Assembly (NCBI RefSeq): GCF_004123675.1
Contig: NZ_CP035417.1
Location: 134,501 to 198,500, forward strand
DNA from: Leisingera sp. NJS204
GTDB taxonomy: Bacteria; Pseudomonadota; Alphaproteobacteria; Rhodobacterales; Rhodobacteraceae
Length of the DNA: 64,000 nucleotides
Direction: 5' to 3'
Below the pieces are notes generated by a model that was given only the letters and a program-made list of their open reading frames with translations, ran no database searches and was not told the origin of the DNA. This document shows positions 40,533 to 48,812 of this stretch, one piece after another. How positions within the stretch are numbered: position 1 is the stretch's first letter; every line of letters begins with the position of its first letter. Both the position numbers and the translations under genes were made by a program.

Positions 40533-41820
40533 CTAACTGCTTGGCTGCGCCATGGCAAAGCCTGCAGCGGCCAAACCGAAGGCCTGTACGCAGAAAGCCC
40601 GTTTTTCCTCTTGCCAGCGCAACACGTCTGCCTTAGGAAATGCCGCACCGCAGGGGTATAGCTCAGTTGGTAGAGCGACGGTCTCCAAAACCGTAGGTCT
40701 CGGGTTCGAACCCTGATGCCCCTGCCATTTTAGACAAACAGCTTTTTCCGATTTCGCCGCGACTGGTTTGAGCCAGTTGGGAGTTTTTGTTCCCCGTTCG
40801 TCCTCTTCCAGCTTTCTGATGGCCGATTCTGCCAACCGTGTGTTCCGGTTGAGATAGTACGCATCTAGGATCGCGCCGACATCTTTCAGGCTGTGGCAGG
40901 TTATGGTCGCAATCTCCGGAACTTCACATCCTGCGACTGCCAAGCGGGTTACCGCTGTGCTGCGCAGATCGTGGAATGTCAGCCCGGACACCTTTGCCTT
41001 GATCAACGTCTTGCGCCATGTCGCGCCGAACCCATGGGATGTCCAAGATGTTCCTTTGGATGTTGTCAGGATCGTCACGGCGGCCTTGTTCTTTGCTGCT
41101 TGATCCAGAACGGCCTTCAGCGGGCTAGCCACCGGGATGACCACGCGGCGCTTCGTCTTGTTTTGGCGAAGCCGGATGTGAGTACCATCATAGGCACTCC
41201 ACGTCAGGCACAGCAGATCGCCTTGGCGTTGGCCGGTCCAAGCCGCCAGAATATAGGCAAGGCGGATGCGTTCGGGCGCGATGGCAAACAGGGCCTCTTC
41301 GTCAGCCTGTGTCCAAATGCATTCCGCCCGTTCGGACCGGTAGAGCTTGCCGGGGTTTTTCGCACGGGTTGGCATCGGTCAATCCCCGGTCCAAAGCCCA
41401 CGCGAGAATCGAAGCGAATGTGGCGAACACGTAATCTGCCTGCATCCGGGATTTCACGGCCATCTTGTCCCGCCACTCAAGGAAGGCGGCGCGAGCGCGG
41501 CGGTCGGGCAGGGCGGAAATGGGGAAGTCCCCGAATTCTGGTTCGATCTTCCGAATATGTCCGATGTAGTCTTTATTGGTTCTGGCCCCGAGACCTTGCC
41601 ACTTGAGGGGCTCTTGGTACTTGTTCAGCAGGGCCTGAATGGTGTCAGACTTTGGCTGTGACTTTTGCGCGACGGCTTCGTTGCAGGCGGCTACAAACTC
41701 CGCGGATCCGGGTTTTTCGGGCAGTCTGGGGCCGCCCTTCCAAGCATAGTAGTAGGCGACGCGCTGGCCGTCCGCTAGGCGTTTGCCGACCTTGTTAATT
41801 CCTTTGAGCTTCACTCTCAT
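40533..41820 (-). pseudogene. tyrosine-type site-specific integrase, frameshifted
   Basis: The N-terminal part runs from ATG 41820 (GGAAGG 9 bases before) with an Arm/core-binding domain to DANPCE. The C-terminal catalytic part is in another frame from about 41375 to 40533, with AAWTGQRQGDLLCL, LTFHDLRSTAVTRLA and the Tyr in DAYYLNRNT. Dropping one A from the A5 run at 41356-41360 (minus strand) restores NPCENPGKLYRSER, so a single-base insertion splits the gene. The last ~65 residues are an antisense read of tRNA-Trp and host DNA. Either an inactive integrase or a base-call error. Confidence 0.88.
40652..40727 (+). tRNA. tRNA-Trp (anticodon CCA)
   Basis: A full 76-base cloverleaf. The 7-bp acceptor stem is aggggta/tgcccct. 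The D arm is gctcagttggtagagc, the anticodon loop has CCA in gtctCCAaaac, the T arm is gggttcgaaccc, and the 3' CCA is encoded. The 3' end is the attachment site for the decayed element on its right: the adjacent integrase frame reads antisense through it. Confidence 0.97.
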
Positions 41821-41995
41821 TGCGGTTGGCCTTCCATTTATCAAATGGGGAATCCGCTACAGGTTCGGATTCTGATAAAATGCGGATTTTTCCTGCCTCT
41901 GTCACAATTTCGACAATGGCATTGGGATCAGCAGCACGCGCTGCTTAAACAAAGCGTGTGATCTGGGCAGAAGTGAACTGCTGGCGTTTCACCAT
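41795..41995 (-). pseudogene. small element gene with premature TAA
   Basis: A frame of 67 codons from ATG 41995 (overlapping the previous stop as TGATG) to TAA 41795. It reads MVKRQQFTSAQITRFV, then a TAA at 41945-41947, then AARAADPNAIVEIV and onward without further stops. The continuous downstream sequence with protein-like composition suggests a Lys codon became TAA. The 3' end overlaps the integrase start by 26 bp. Similar short genes sit before integrases in Rhodobacteraceae elements, from memory. Confidence 0.65.
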
Positions 41996-42162
41996 CAGAC
42001 CCTCCCCTTGTTCCTGCGGTGAGCGGCATATTTCGCCCGCCGCGCGCGCCGGTTTCCGCCGGGCGGCTTTGGCGGCCCCCAGCTGGCAACGGGGATTTCG
42101 ATCCGGTCGCCAGGATCTGCTGCGTCATGGATGGCGCGCAGGAAGTCTTCGGTTTTTCCCAT
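41995..42162 (-). CDS. small basic element protein (55 aa)
   Basis: A 55-residue frame starting MGKTEDFLRAIHDAADPGD and ending in a strongly basic tail (RRARRAKYAAHRRNK). No known domain. It is coupled by a 1-base overlap to the next small gene and lies directly after the DUF5131 remnant, so it looks like an intact cargo gene of the decayed element. No ribosome site is obvious. Confidence 0.55.
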   Translation of the reverse strand: MGKTEDFLRAIHDAADPGDRIEIPVASWGPPKPPGGNRRARRAKYAAHRRNKGRV

Positions 42163-42208
42163 GGATGATGATTTCAAGAACGTCACCAGCGCACGCGTTC
42201 TGGAACCT

Positions 42209-43053
42209 TTACGTACATGGCATGCCGTCCCATTCCTGTCCGTCCAGCGTCCGGCCTGCCTTCTGCTTTGCGGTGCGCTTCATCAGGCAGACCCGATCGC
42301 CGTGAAAGCCGTGGCCGCCGGTTAGGTTCAGGATGCGGAAGCCGGGTTTTGAAAGCGGCGCAGAGTAATTCGTGCGCCAATCCGGGGCGTCGTGGTCACG
42401 ATCAATTGCAAGCGCCCGTGCCCCCATCGCTTGAAGAAGAACGGAGTGCCGGCCGATTGGCATTGGTCGCGCAGGCTGCGTGCCCAGTCCGGGTGCATTG
42501 GCCGGGCCTTGGGGCCGCTTTCGCCGCCGCAGACGACCAGATGCACCCGCCGGGGGCCGGGGCCGCTGGCGGTGCGGCCTGTGAAGGTTTCGAACCCTTC
42601 GCCGCGCAGGGCGTCCAGCGCCGTACCGCCACGCTGCGTCAGGTTCATCGGCCCCGGCAGCGGTTCGGGGCTGACAAAACGGACGGCGGCGGGCACGGCC
42701 AGCAGCTGCTAGTCCAGCTTGTCGCATTCCCGGATCAGCGCCCAAAGGTCATCACGCCACGCGGCGTCCACGGCATTATCAAAGACATCAGCCAGAGACG
42801 CGCAGAAGATCCGCTGACGCCGCCCGTGGCGGGCAAAGAAGGCATCAGCCTGACGCTGCCACGTGCAGGGCTTTTGCCAGTTCTGGGGGCTTGTCCTGCG
42901 GCGTGGAGCCTTCGGCCCCTAAAGGGTGCCGCCGGTAAACCGCTGGTCGCGGGCTTCAGCCTAGCAGTGGTCGCATTCAATCGCGACCTGCTGGCACCCT
43001 TCCCACGGGTTGAACGTGTGGTCCGTCCATTCGATTTTCGACTGTTCAGCCAT
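42209..43053 (-). pseudogene. DUF5131 (phage Gp37/Gp68-type) gene with three ambers and a frameshift
   Basis: From ATG 43053 the frame reads MAEQSKIEWTDHTFNPWEGC, which is the DUF5131 N-terminus. In-frame TAG codons fall at 42961-42963 (expected Tyr in HCYAEA), 42919-42921 (expected Trp in TLWGP) and 42709-42711 (expected Trp in KLDW). The frame holds through CGGESGPKARPMHPDW to FFFKRWG, where a lost G in the run at 42421-42425 shifts it to ARALAIDRDHDAPDW and the family's AGRTLDGQEWD ending. Family function is unknown; members have radical-SAM-like cysteine motifs. Almost certainly inactive. Confidence 0.88.
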
Positions 43054-43507
43054 TGCAGGTTCCCTTCACGCTTGCGGCCATCGCCGCGTGCACAGCACCC
43101 ACTTCCGCCCACTCTTCCGGGGGCAGGAATTCGGCGGGGACAATGATTACCTTGACTTCCTGTTCCGTTGCGGTGATCTCGGCATGCTCCGCCGCGCCTC
43201 CAAAATCGGTGCACAGCAATCGCGGGATGTTTTCCTGTTCGAAGTCCGCAAGGTCATGGCGAAAAATCATCCAGACACGCGGCATTTTCTTTGCATCGTT
43301 GACCCATCCCATGACCTTGAATTTCAGAAATTCACCGATGCGGGCGGCGGAGCTGCAATGTGCCTTGTCACGACCATAGGTAGTGACGTGTTCGCCGTTC
43401 GGGTCATCACCGACGCGCCGGGCGATGATAACAACTTGGTCATAGCCGTAAGCCTTGGCAATGCGCTCTGCGGAGCTGACCGGGATGGGGTTCATCGGCT
43501 TTGACAT
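43046..43507 (-). CDS. hypothetical element protein (153 aa)
   Basis: From ATG 43507, preceded by AAGGAG 9 bases upstream, the frame gives 153 residues with no stops. The N-terminal half begins MSKPMNPIPVSSAERIAKAY and contains GEHVTTYGRDKAHC; the C-terminal half contains EVKVIIVPAEFLPPEEW. I know this type only as uncharacterised proteins of Rhodobacteraceae prophage-like elements. The stop overlaps the DUF5131 start by 8 bp (ATGGCTGA). It appears to be the best-preserved gene of the remnant. Confidence 0.65.
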   Translation of the reverse strand: MSKPMNPIPVSSAERIAKAYGYDQVVIIARRVGDDPNGEHVTTYGRDKAHCSSAARIGEFLKFKVMGWVNDAKKMPRVWMIFRHDLADFEQENIPRLLCTDFGGAAEHAEITATEQEVKVIIVPAEFLPPEEWAEVGAVHAAMAASVKGTCNG

Positions 43508-43568
43508 GCTGGAACTCCTTTTTTGGTGCCCTTCGCTGGCTCCTGTTTCCAAGGGCCAGAAAGAGACA

Positions 43569-43962
43569 TCAGGCTTCCGGGGTGCCCCGGAAGGTAGGAA
43601 GGCCGGTCTCTTTGGTGGCCTCTTCGATGGCTTCCTTGAAGGCGGTTTTAAAGGCTTTTTCCGGGTTGTAGACGGACTAGCAGGAATTTCACGGTGCTGC
43701 CTGCCTTGCGGTAGCGGAGGCGCACGGGCATGCGGTATGCCGCTCCACCCATGAAGACCGGGATCGCGATGATGATCAGCTTCGGAATTTTCAGAGGCTG
43801 GCCAGCCGCGTCCTTGTGCTCGTTCAGGAACTGGATTTCGCCTTCGCCGGTGTCGCTGACCAGCGCTAGATCGCTGGTCTCGTACACCTGAAATTGGCGC
43901 GACATCTGCAGCAACTGGGTCAGCTGGCCATAGCGGCCTTCGATCTGCTGCGCCAGGCGCAT
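43569..43962 (-). pseudogene. DUF2303 family gene, C-terminal remnant
   Basis: The DUF2303-like segment GEGEIQFLNEHKDAAGQPL, then IPVFMGGAAYRMPVRLRYR, is clear in one frame. After VKF the frame must shift at 43681-43686, and a TAG stands at 43677-43679; the protein then continues as YNPEKAFKTAFKEAIEEATK to TGA at 43569. The N-terminal half of the family is missing, cut near 43962 where IS110-like sequence begins. DUF2303 proteins belong to phage and integrative elements. Confidence 0.75.
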
Positions 43963-44104
43963 GGCAGTCTGCAACGCAGGTGATGGTCGGTGGCTGCATG
44001 TCAGGCTTTGCGAGCAGGACGGATGGGCGTTGATGATGTGACCGCCCCCCGACGGCATCACTGTGCCAAGGTGGGCCTGCAACGATCCGCAAAGTAGAGC
44101 GGTC

Positions 44105-44209
44105 ATGTCAGAGATTATCACGGTCGGGCTTGATCTGGGGCAGAATGTGTTTCAGGTCCACGGGACAAATGCAGCGGGGCAGCCTGTCCCGCGCAAGAAA
44201 CTCGAAGCA
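44105..44209 (+). pseudogene. IS110-family transposase N-terminal stub
   Basis: From ATG 44105: MSEIITVGLDLGQNVFQVHG, then RKKL, matching the DEDD-type N-terminus of IS110/IS1111 transposases with the first catalytic Asp (GLDL). After about 34 residues the similarity stops, and the rest of the gene is absent before the Crp/Fnr gene at 44286. It marks the right edge of the decayed element. Confidence 0.8.
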
Positions 44210-44285
44210 GAGAGACCGCTGAAACCTAGGAAGCCGAAGCTGGAGGCAGGCGGAAGATTTGGCAGAAGCACCTGGCAATGCTGCG

Positions 44286-45017
44286 TCAAATCAACGGCCG
44301 CCGTTCGGGCGCGGTCAATTCGACCATCGCCACCTCGGCAAGCGCGGGCAGGTCCCTGATCTGCAGATTTCCATTCTGCCATTGTGCAAGTTTGCTGTCC
44401 CGCAGCGTTTTCAGCATCTTGTTCGTGTGTACCAAAGACAGGCCAAGCGCATCTGCCAGGTCCTGCTGGCGGTATGGCAGCGGCACTGTGTCCTTCACCT
44501 CCATGCCAACAGATTTGAGCCGCTCGTAAATCCGCACCAGTGCCCAGGAAATGCGCTGCGAAGCATCCCGCTGCCCCAGAGACGCAATGGTTTCGCCCAG
44601 GAAATGCTCCTCGACCGCGGCAATCCACGTCAAGTCGTATGCGCGCTCTGGCTGCCGCTGAAACAGCTCATACAACGCAGCGCGGCGGAACACGCACAGC
44701 GTCATCGGGGTGGCCGCTTCCACTGAATGCTTCATCTCTCCCATCAGGCTGGCCTGCAGACCGGCTATATCGCCGGGGAAAAGAAAATTGATCACTTGCC
44801 GGCGGCCATTTTCCAACGTCGTGTAGCGCGTGCCCATGCCGCTCAGCACTGTATAAAACTGCGGGCTGTTAGATCCTTCCAGCAGGATCGTCGTGCCTGC
44901 ATCCACCGTTAGCTCTCCAGTTTTAAACTCCTGGGTAAAGATGACTTCTTCACGCGACATTGGTGTAAAAACGGGCCGCTTGCGCAGCGGGCAATTCTGG
45001 CAGGCGGTTGGTGACAC
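44286..45017 (-). CDS. Crp/Fnr family transcriptional regulator
   Basis: A 243-residue regulator with an N-terminal cyclic-nucleotide-binding-like domain (about 30-140) and a C-terminal winged helix with QQDLADALGLSLVHTNKMLKTLR as recognition helix region. The N-terminus has CQNC, but the four-cysteine set of classical [4Fe-4S] Fnr is not complete. The start is GTG 45017. It is clearly paralogous to the regulator at 55623-56348. Signal and targets are unknown. Divergent from the receiver-like gene at 45108. Confidence 0.88.
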   Translation of the reverse strand: MSPTACQNCPLRKRPVFTPMSREEVIFTQEFKTGELTVDAGTTILLEGSNSPQFYTVLSGMGTRYTTLENGRRQVINFLFPGDIAGLQASLMGEMKHSVEAATPMTLCVFRRAALYELFQRQPERAYDLTWIAAVEEHFLGETIASLGQRDASQRISWALVRIYERLKSVGMEVKDTVPLPYRQQDLADALGLSLVHTNKMLKTLRDSKLAQWQNGNLQIRDLPALAEVAMVELTAPERRPLI

Positions 45018-45107
45018 GGGCCTTCCCCTTTCGCAGCTATGTCACAGTTTAATGCGCCTGAACCGGAAAAGTTCCAAAATGCTTGACTGTAGGGGGGAGC
45101 GGAAGCA

Positions 45108-45524
45108 ATGGAAGAGCCCAATCAAGACAGGGCACATGTCTATCTGATCGTGTCCAGAAACTACCTGATCACTTGCGATATCTGCGATACCATTTCGGAC
45201 TTTGACCCGGTGGCCGAAATCAGTGTGCAAAAGGGGCATGAATGCGCGCTGATGTCGATCACGCCATTCCGGCGGATTGCGGTGGCCTTTGTCGAAGCGG
45301 GATCCGAACAGGTTACCAGTCTCAAGATTGATCAGGCGGTTCAGGGACGCGGCGGGAGGCTGGTCCTATTGGGTGATGCTGCCGAAGACGAACTGGACGG
45401 GCATTCACCGCGCTTAAGATGGCCGGTGCTTGCCCGCCCAGTTTCCACCCGGATGATTCAGGCGCATCTGGCGCAGGAGCAGTGCAGGACGCGGAGCAAT
45501 CGCGGTGTTGCCGGGCAAAGATAG
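45108..45524 (+). CDS. degenerate receiver-like protein (138 aa)
   Basis: A soluble protein whose pattern recalls a response-regulator receiver: VYLIVSRNYLI as first strand, RRIAVAFVEAG where the phospho-Asp strand would be, GRLVLLGD as fourth strand, and WPVLARPVSTRMI like the K-P loop with Arg for Lys. The acidic pocket and acceptor Asp are not evident, so phosphorylation is unlikely. The start follows GGGGGGAGCGGA. It sits beside a Crp/Fnr gene and shares its layout with the protein at 48813-49178. Fold assignment is inference. Confidence 0.6.
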   Translation: MEEPNQDRAHVYLIVSRNYLITCDICDTISDFDPVAEISVQKGHECALMSITPFRRIAVAFVEAGSEQVTSLKIDQAVQGRGGRLVLLGDAAEDELDGHSPRLRWPVLARPVSTRMIQAHLAQEQCRTRSNRGVAGQR

Positions 45525-45694
45525 GGATTGCAGCAGAATTGCCGAAGTCCGTGAATGTTGATGGCTGTTGCACTGGAAGCGCGTGTTAAAGTGCACATGA
45601 ATGCCTGGGTCGTCTGGTCACTCTTTCCCGGAATTTCTCCCGTTTTTTGCATACTTGAGACTATAAGCTGCGTGTTTCAGATTGACCGGCCTAT

Positions 45695-46945
45695 TTATTT
45701 TGCGATCGCATCCATAGCGCGGCCGACAGTGAAGCCGTGCAACATGGTCGAAAGCAGGATGGTCAGCCCGATCAGTGCCCATAATTCCGGTTCGTTCACA
45801 AACTCCAAATGTGCGCCGGCGTAGCAGAGATAATAGATTGACCCGATCCCCCGGACACCAAACACGGACACCACAAAACGGTCGCGTTTGCGGAGCTGCG
45901 AACCAGCCAGCGAGATCCAGCCAGCCAGAGGCCGGATCACACCGATAAGCAAAAGCGCCAATAGGAGATGTGCCCAGGTTAGATCTTCAAGAAGAACCGG
46001 CAGGACATTGCCAAGGGCAACTAATAGCAGTGCTGTCAAAGCGTGTTCGATTGTTTCGCAGAAATCGTGCAGCCTGCGGTGAAAACGGTGTTCATTTTCG
46101 ATCCGGCGCAATGTCAGGCCCATGACGGCGACGGCGATGAACCCGTAGCCTTCGACCAGTTCGGTCGAGCCGTAGCAAAGCAATACCCCGGCAACCGCCA
46201 CAACACCCGACGCTGTGTCAGCCAGAACCGCAGAACGGGGAAACCGAAACAGCACTTGCCCCAGCGCCCAGCCACCGCAGGCGCCCATCACAACACCTGT
46301 TGAGATACGGTACGCGACATCAATAATAAGCCAGTCAGCCAGCCATGCCTGAGGGTTCAACCCCTGCACGGCAACAATGAGGCCGAGGTAGACAAAGGGG
46401 AAGGCGAGCCCGTCATTGAGCGCCGCTTCAGTTGTCAGAGTAAAACGCACCGGGTGTTCGTTGCCTTCCATCGGCGGACCGACTTGCACGTCACCCGCAA
46501 GCACCGGGTCTGTCGGGGCCAGCACGGCACCCAGGAGTATTGCGCCGGCAGCAGTCATGCCGCCCAAGCCCCACCCCAGCACGGCAACCGCCAGGATTGT
46601 GAGCGGCATCCCGATGAGGAGAAGCCGGACCGTCGGGCCCCATTTTTTCCATGGCCTCAGGCTGTCGAGGCGGAGACCGGCTGCAAACAGCGCAATAATC
46701 ACAGTCAGCTCGCTGACAACTTCCCAAGGCTTCGGGTGAGCGCGCGGGTCTGGAAGCTGGGGCAGGCCAGGAACCAGCCAGTATGCCGCCATTCCGAGCA
46801 GGATGAGAAGCGGTGCGGCGGCAGGCTCTCGGGTTGAAAAGAAGCGCGGTGACCAATGAGCAAGAATGATCACTACACCCATGGCTGCAAGCATCAGGTG
46901 ATAGGAGGCTAAGCCAAAGAATTCAGTGTGGTCCATGAGCGCCAT
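45695..46945 (-). CDS. CPA1-type cation:proton antiporter
   Basis: A 416-residue inner-membrane protein with about 12 hydrophobic segments. Family motifs include LGAVLAPTDPVLAGDVQVG (the paired acidic region), LTTEAALNDGLAFPFVYLG and FVVSVFGVRGIGSIYYL near the end. This is the NhaP-like Na+(K+)/H+ exchanger pattern. Ion preference cannot be read. An inverted repeat (46962-46970 with 46983-46991) lies in its upstream region, next to the IS481 insertion. Confidence 0.9.
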   Translation of the reverse strand: MALMDHTEFFGLASYHLMLAAMGVVIILAHWSPRFFSTREPAAAPLLILLGMAAYWLVPGLPQLPDPRAHPKPWEVVSELTVIIALFAAGLRLDSLRPWKKWGPTVRLLLIGMPLTILAVAVLGWGLGGMTAAGAILLGAVLAPTDPVLAGDVQVGPPMEGNEHPVRFTLTTEAALNDGLAFPFVYLGLIVAVQGLNPQAWLADWLIIDVAYRISTGVVMGACGGWALGQVLFRFPRSAVLADTASGVVAVAGVLLCYGSTELVEGYGFIAVAVMGLTLRRIENEHRFHRRLHDFCETIEHALTALLLVALGNVLPVLLEDLTWAHLLLALLLIGVIRPLAGWISLAGSQLRKRDRFVVSVFGVRGIGSIYYLCYAGAHLEFVNEPELWALIGLTILLSTMLHGFTVGRAMDAIAK

Positions 46946-47040
46946 TGAGCAGCATTTTGCGCCGCCAGACCAGTCTTAGGCAGTCTGGCGGACCGGTCTT
47001 TGAATTGCAGGAGAGCGTGCGGCCTAAGATGTAGTGGTTC

Positions 47041-48250
47041 CGATGTGATCTGACAGTTGGCCGTTTTTCCGGCGGCGTCTGTCAGGTCAAGTTTGGTTCA
47101 GGAACTTTTCCTTCCAGATTTCTTTGCCCTCGATCATGGTCTGAAACGGCGTTCTGCCGCAACACATTTTGCCCTGATGAGTGCGCTCGTGGTTGTAGTG
47201 GTGCAGCCATTCGTCCAGATCGGCCTGCAAGGCTTCGATGCTGTCGTAGAGCTTCTTGCGGAACGCGACCTGATAAAACTCCTGCAACACCGTCTTGTGA
47301 AACCGTTCGCAGATGCCATTGGTCTGCGGTGATTTCACCTTGGTTTTGGTGTGGTCGATATCGTTGATCGCCAGGAAGAGCTGGAAATCGTGTTTGTCGA
47401 CGCGCCCGCAGTATTCCGTCCCGCGATCTGTCATGATCCGCAGCACCGGCAGGTCGTGCTCGTCATGGAATGGCAGCACTCGGTCATTGAGCAGGTCGGC
47501 TGCGGTGATCGGTGTTTTGGTGGTGTAGAGCTTGGCATGCGCCACCTTGCAATAGGTGTCCACGTAAGTCTGCTGATAGACCCGCCCGACGCCCTTGAGG
47601 GTGCCGACATAAAACGTGTCCTGTGATCCCAGATAGCCGGGATGGGCTGTTTCCACCTCGCCGCAGGCTTCATCGTCGAGCTTCTTCTTCTCCAGCGCCT
47701 GCACCTGGGCCTCGGTCAGGATCATGCCGTCCTCGGCCACCTTGGCTTCCAACGCCCTCAGCCGGGCCTTGAAGTTCGCCAGATCGTGCCGCAGCCAGAT
47801 CGACCGGACACCCGAGGGTGAGACGAAGACACCCAGCTTACGCAACTCGTTCGAAGTGCGGGCCTGACCGTAGGCCGGGAAATCAGTGGCGGATTTGATG
47901 ACGGCCTGCTCGGTCGCGTCGTCCACCCGGTTTGCCAGATTGGGCTTGCGCCGGGTGCGCTCAAACAGCGCTTCCACGCCGCCTTCTTCAACGGCTGACT
48001 TGTAGCGATAGAAAGTATCCCGGCTATAGCCCATCACCTGACAGGCTTTCGAGACATTCCCCAGTTCCTCGGCCAGATTCAGCAGGCCGGTTTTGTGTTT
48101 GATGATCTTGTCGGTAGTATTCAACATCGTGGTTTCCTCGTTTCGATGGTTTGGTTGGCACCACCATCAAAACGGACAACCATCTCCCTTCAAGGGAACC
48201 ACCGCCCCCAATCCAATTTGAAAAAATGGGGGCGGTGTCAGATCACATCG
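47041..48250. mobile_element. IS481-family insertion sequence
   Basis: An element of about 1.2 kb bounded by 15-bp perfect inverted repeats: cgatgtgatctgaca at 47041-47055 and its complement at 48236-48250 (core ends TGTGATC at 47044 and GATCACA to 48247). It encodes one transposase on the minus strand. No convincing target duplication flanks it, so either it was lost or the ends recombined. Confidence 0.9.
47087..48127 (-). CDS. IS481 family transposase
   Basis: A 346-residue DDE transposase, apparently intact. N-terminal helix-turn-helix (LAEELGNVSKACQVMGYSRDTFYRY), a linker, and an rve-type catalytic core with the first Asp in QQTYVDTYCKVAHAKLY, the second in RIMTDRGTEYCG and the Glu in GICERFHKTVLQEFY. 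The length is normal for IS481. The terminal repeats at both sides support a complete element able to move. Confidence 0.95.
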   Translation of the reverse strand: MLNTTDKIIKHKTGLLNLAEELGNVSKACQVMGYSRDTFYRYKSAVEEGGVEALFERTRRKPNLANRVDDATEQAVIKSATDFPAYGQARTSNELRKLGVFVSPSGVRSIWLRHDLANFKARLRALEAKVAEDGMILTEAQVQALEKKKLDDEACGEVETAHPGYLGSQDTFYVGTLKGVGRVYQQTYVDTYCKVAHAKLYTTKTPITAADLLNDRVLPFHDEHDLPVLRIMTDRGTEYCGRVDKHDFQLFLAINDIDHTKTKVKSPQTNGICERFHKTVLQEFYQVAFRKKLYDSIEALQADLDEWLHHYNHERTHQGKMCCGRTPFQTMIEGKEIWKEKFLNQT

Positions 48251-48318
48251 AGACTAATTCACCTAAGAATATTGCCACCAGATGGCCGCACGGCTTTGGT
48301 ACCTGATAGGCGGAACTC

Positions 48319-48347
48319 ACCGCATAGTGTGAAAAACGCTATGCGGT
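48319..48347 (-). terminator. hairpin downstream of the CsbD gene
   Basis: Arms accgcatag/ctatgcggt (extendable with a G-U pair), 12 bases past the stop on the minus strand. There is no U-run, so termination is only possible. Confidence 0.4.
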
Positions 48348-48358
48348 CTGCGCCTATT

Positions 48359-48556
48359 TCAGATGCTCTCCAGCATGCGGTCGACAGCTTGGCGGACTTC
48401 GTCCTTGGTCTTGCCCAGTTTCTGCTGAAGCAGCCCTTCCAATTGTTCGCGCTCGCCCTTGGCCTGTTCCAGTTCGTCGTCGGTCAGATCGCCATAGGTC
48501 TCGCGTAGGCGGCCCTTGAGTTCGGTCCATTTGCCGGTGAAACGGTCGTCGTCCAT
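48359..48556 (-). CDS. CsbD family stress protein
   Basis: A 65-residue hydrophilic protein starting MDDDRFTGKWTELKGRLRE, the CsbD/YjbJ signature, rich in Lys, Glu and Gln. In other bacteria these small proteins are strongly induced by general stress sigma factors; the molecular role is unknown. ATG 48556 follows AAAGGAG. An EcfG-type promoter match lies about 70 bases upstream at 48625-48649, which puts it in the local stress regulon. Confidence 0.9.
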   Translation of the reverse strand: MDDDRFTGKWTELKGRLRETYGDLTDDELEQAKGEREQLEGLLQQKLGKTKDEVRQAVDRMLESI

Positions 48557-48624
48557 GTCGTGTTCTCCTTTCAAGATCGGGCGGAAACCGGGGGTGTGCC
48601 GCGGTGACGCGCTCTCAATTAGAA

Positions 48625-48649
48625 AACGCTGCCGAGGCCGTAAGGTTCC
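48625..48649 (-). promoter_or_regulatory. EcfG-type promoter for csbD
   Basis: Minus-strand GGAAC (48645-48649), 16-base spacer, CGTT (48625-48628), matching the alphaproteobacterial GSR promoter pattern. Confidence 0.8.
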
Positions 48650-48812
48650 GTGTAGGCCGTGAAACTTGCATCGGCAGAAATCCACAGCCGGCGTGCGGCA
48701 GTGGCCACCTTGGAGTTTCAGGACCGGCTGGCTGCCGGGCGGTCTCTGCCGTCGTGACAGCGTGTCTCCCTTCGAAGCCGGGCATGACCTTCATTCATTG
48801 TGCCGGAATGCA

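Noticed and set aside
44063-44359. A 98-codon frame covering the IS110 stub
   Set aside because: Only the first ~34 codons from 44105 resemble a transposase; the remainder is read-through into unrelated sequence and antisense of the Crp/Fnr gene.
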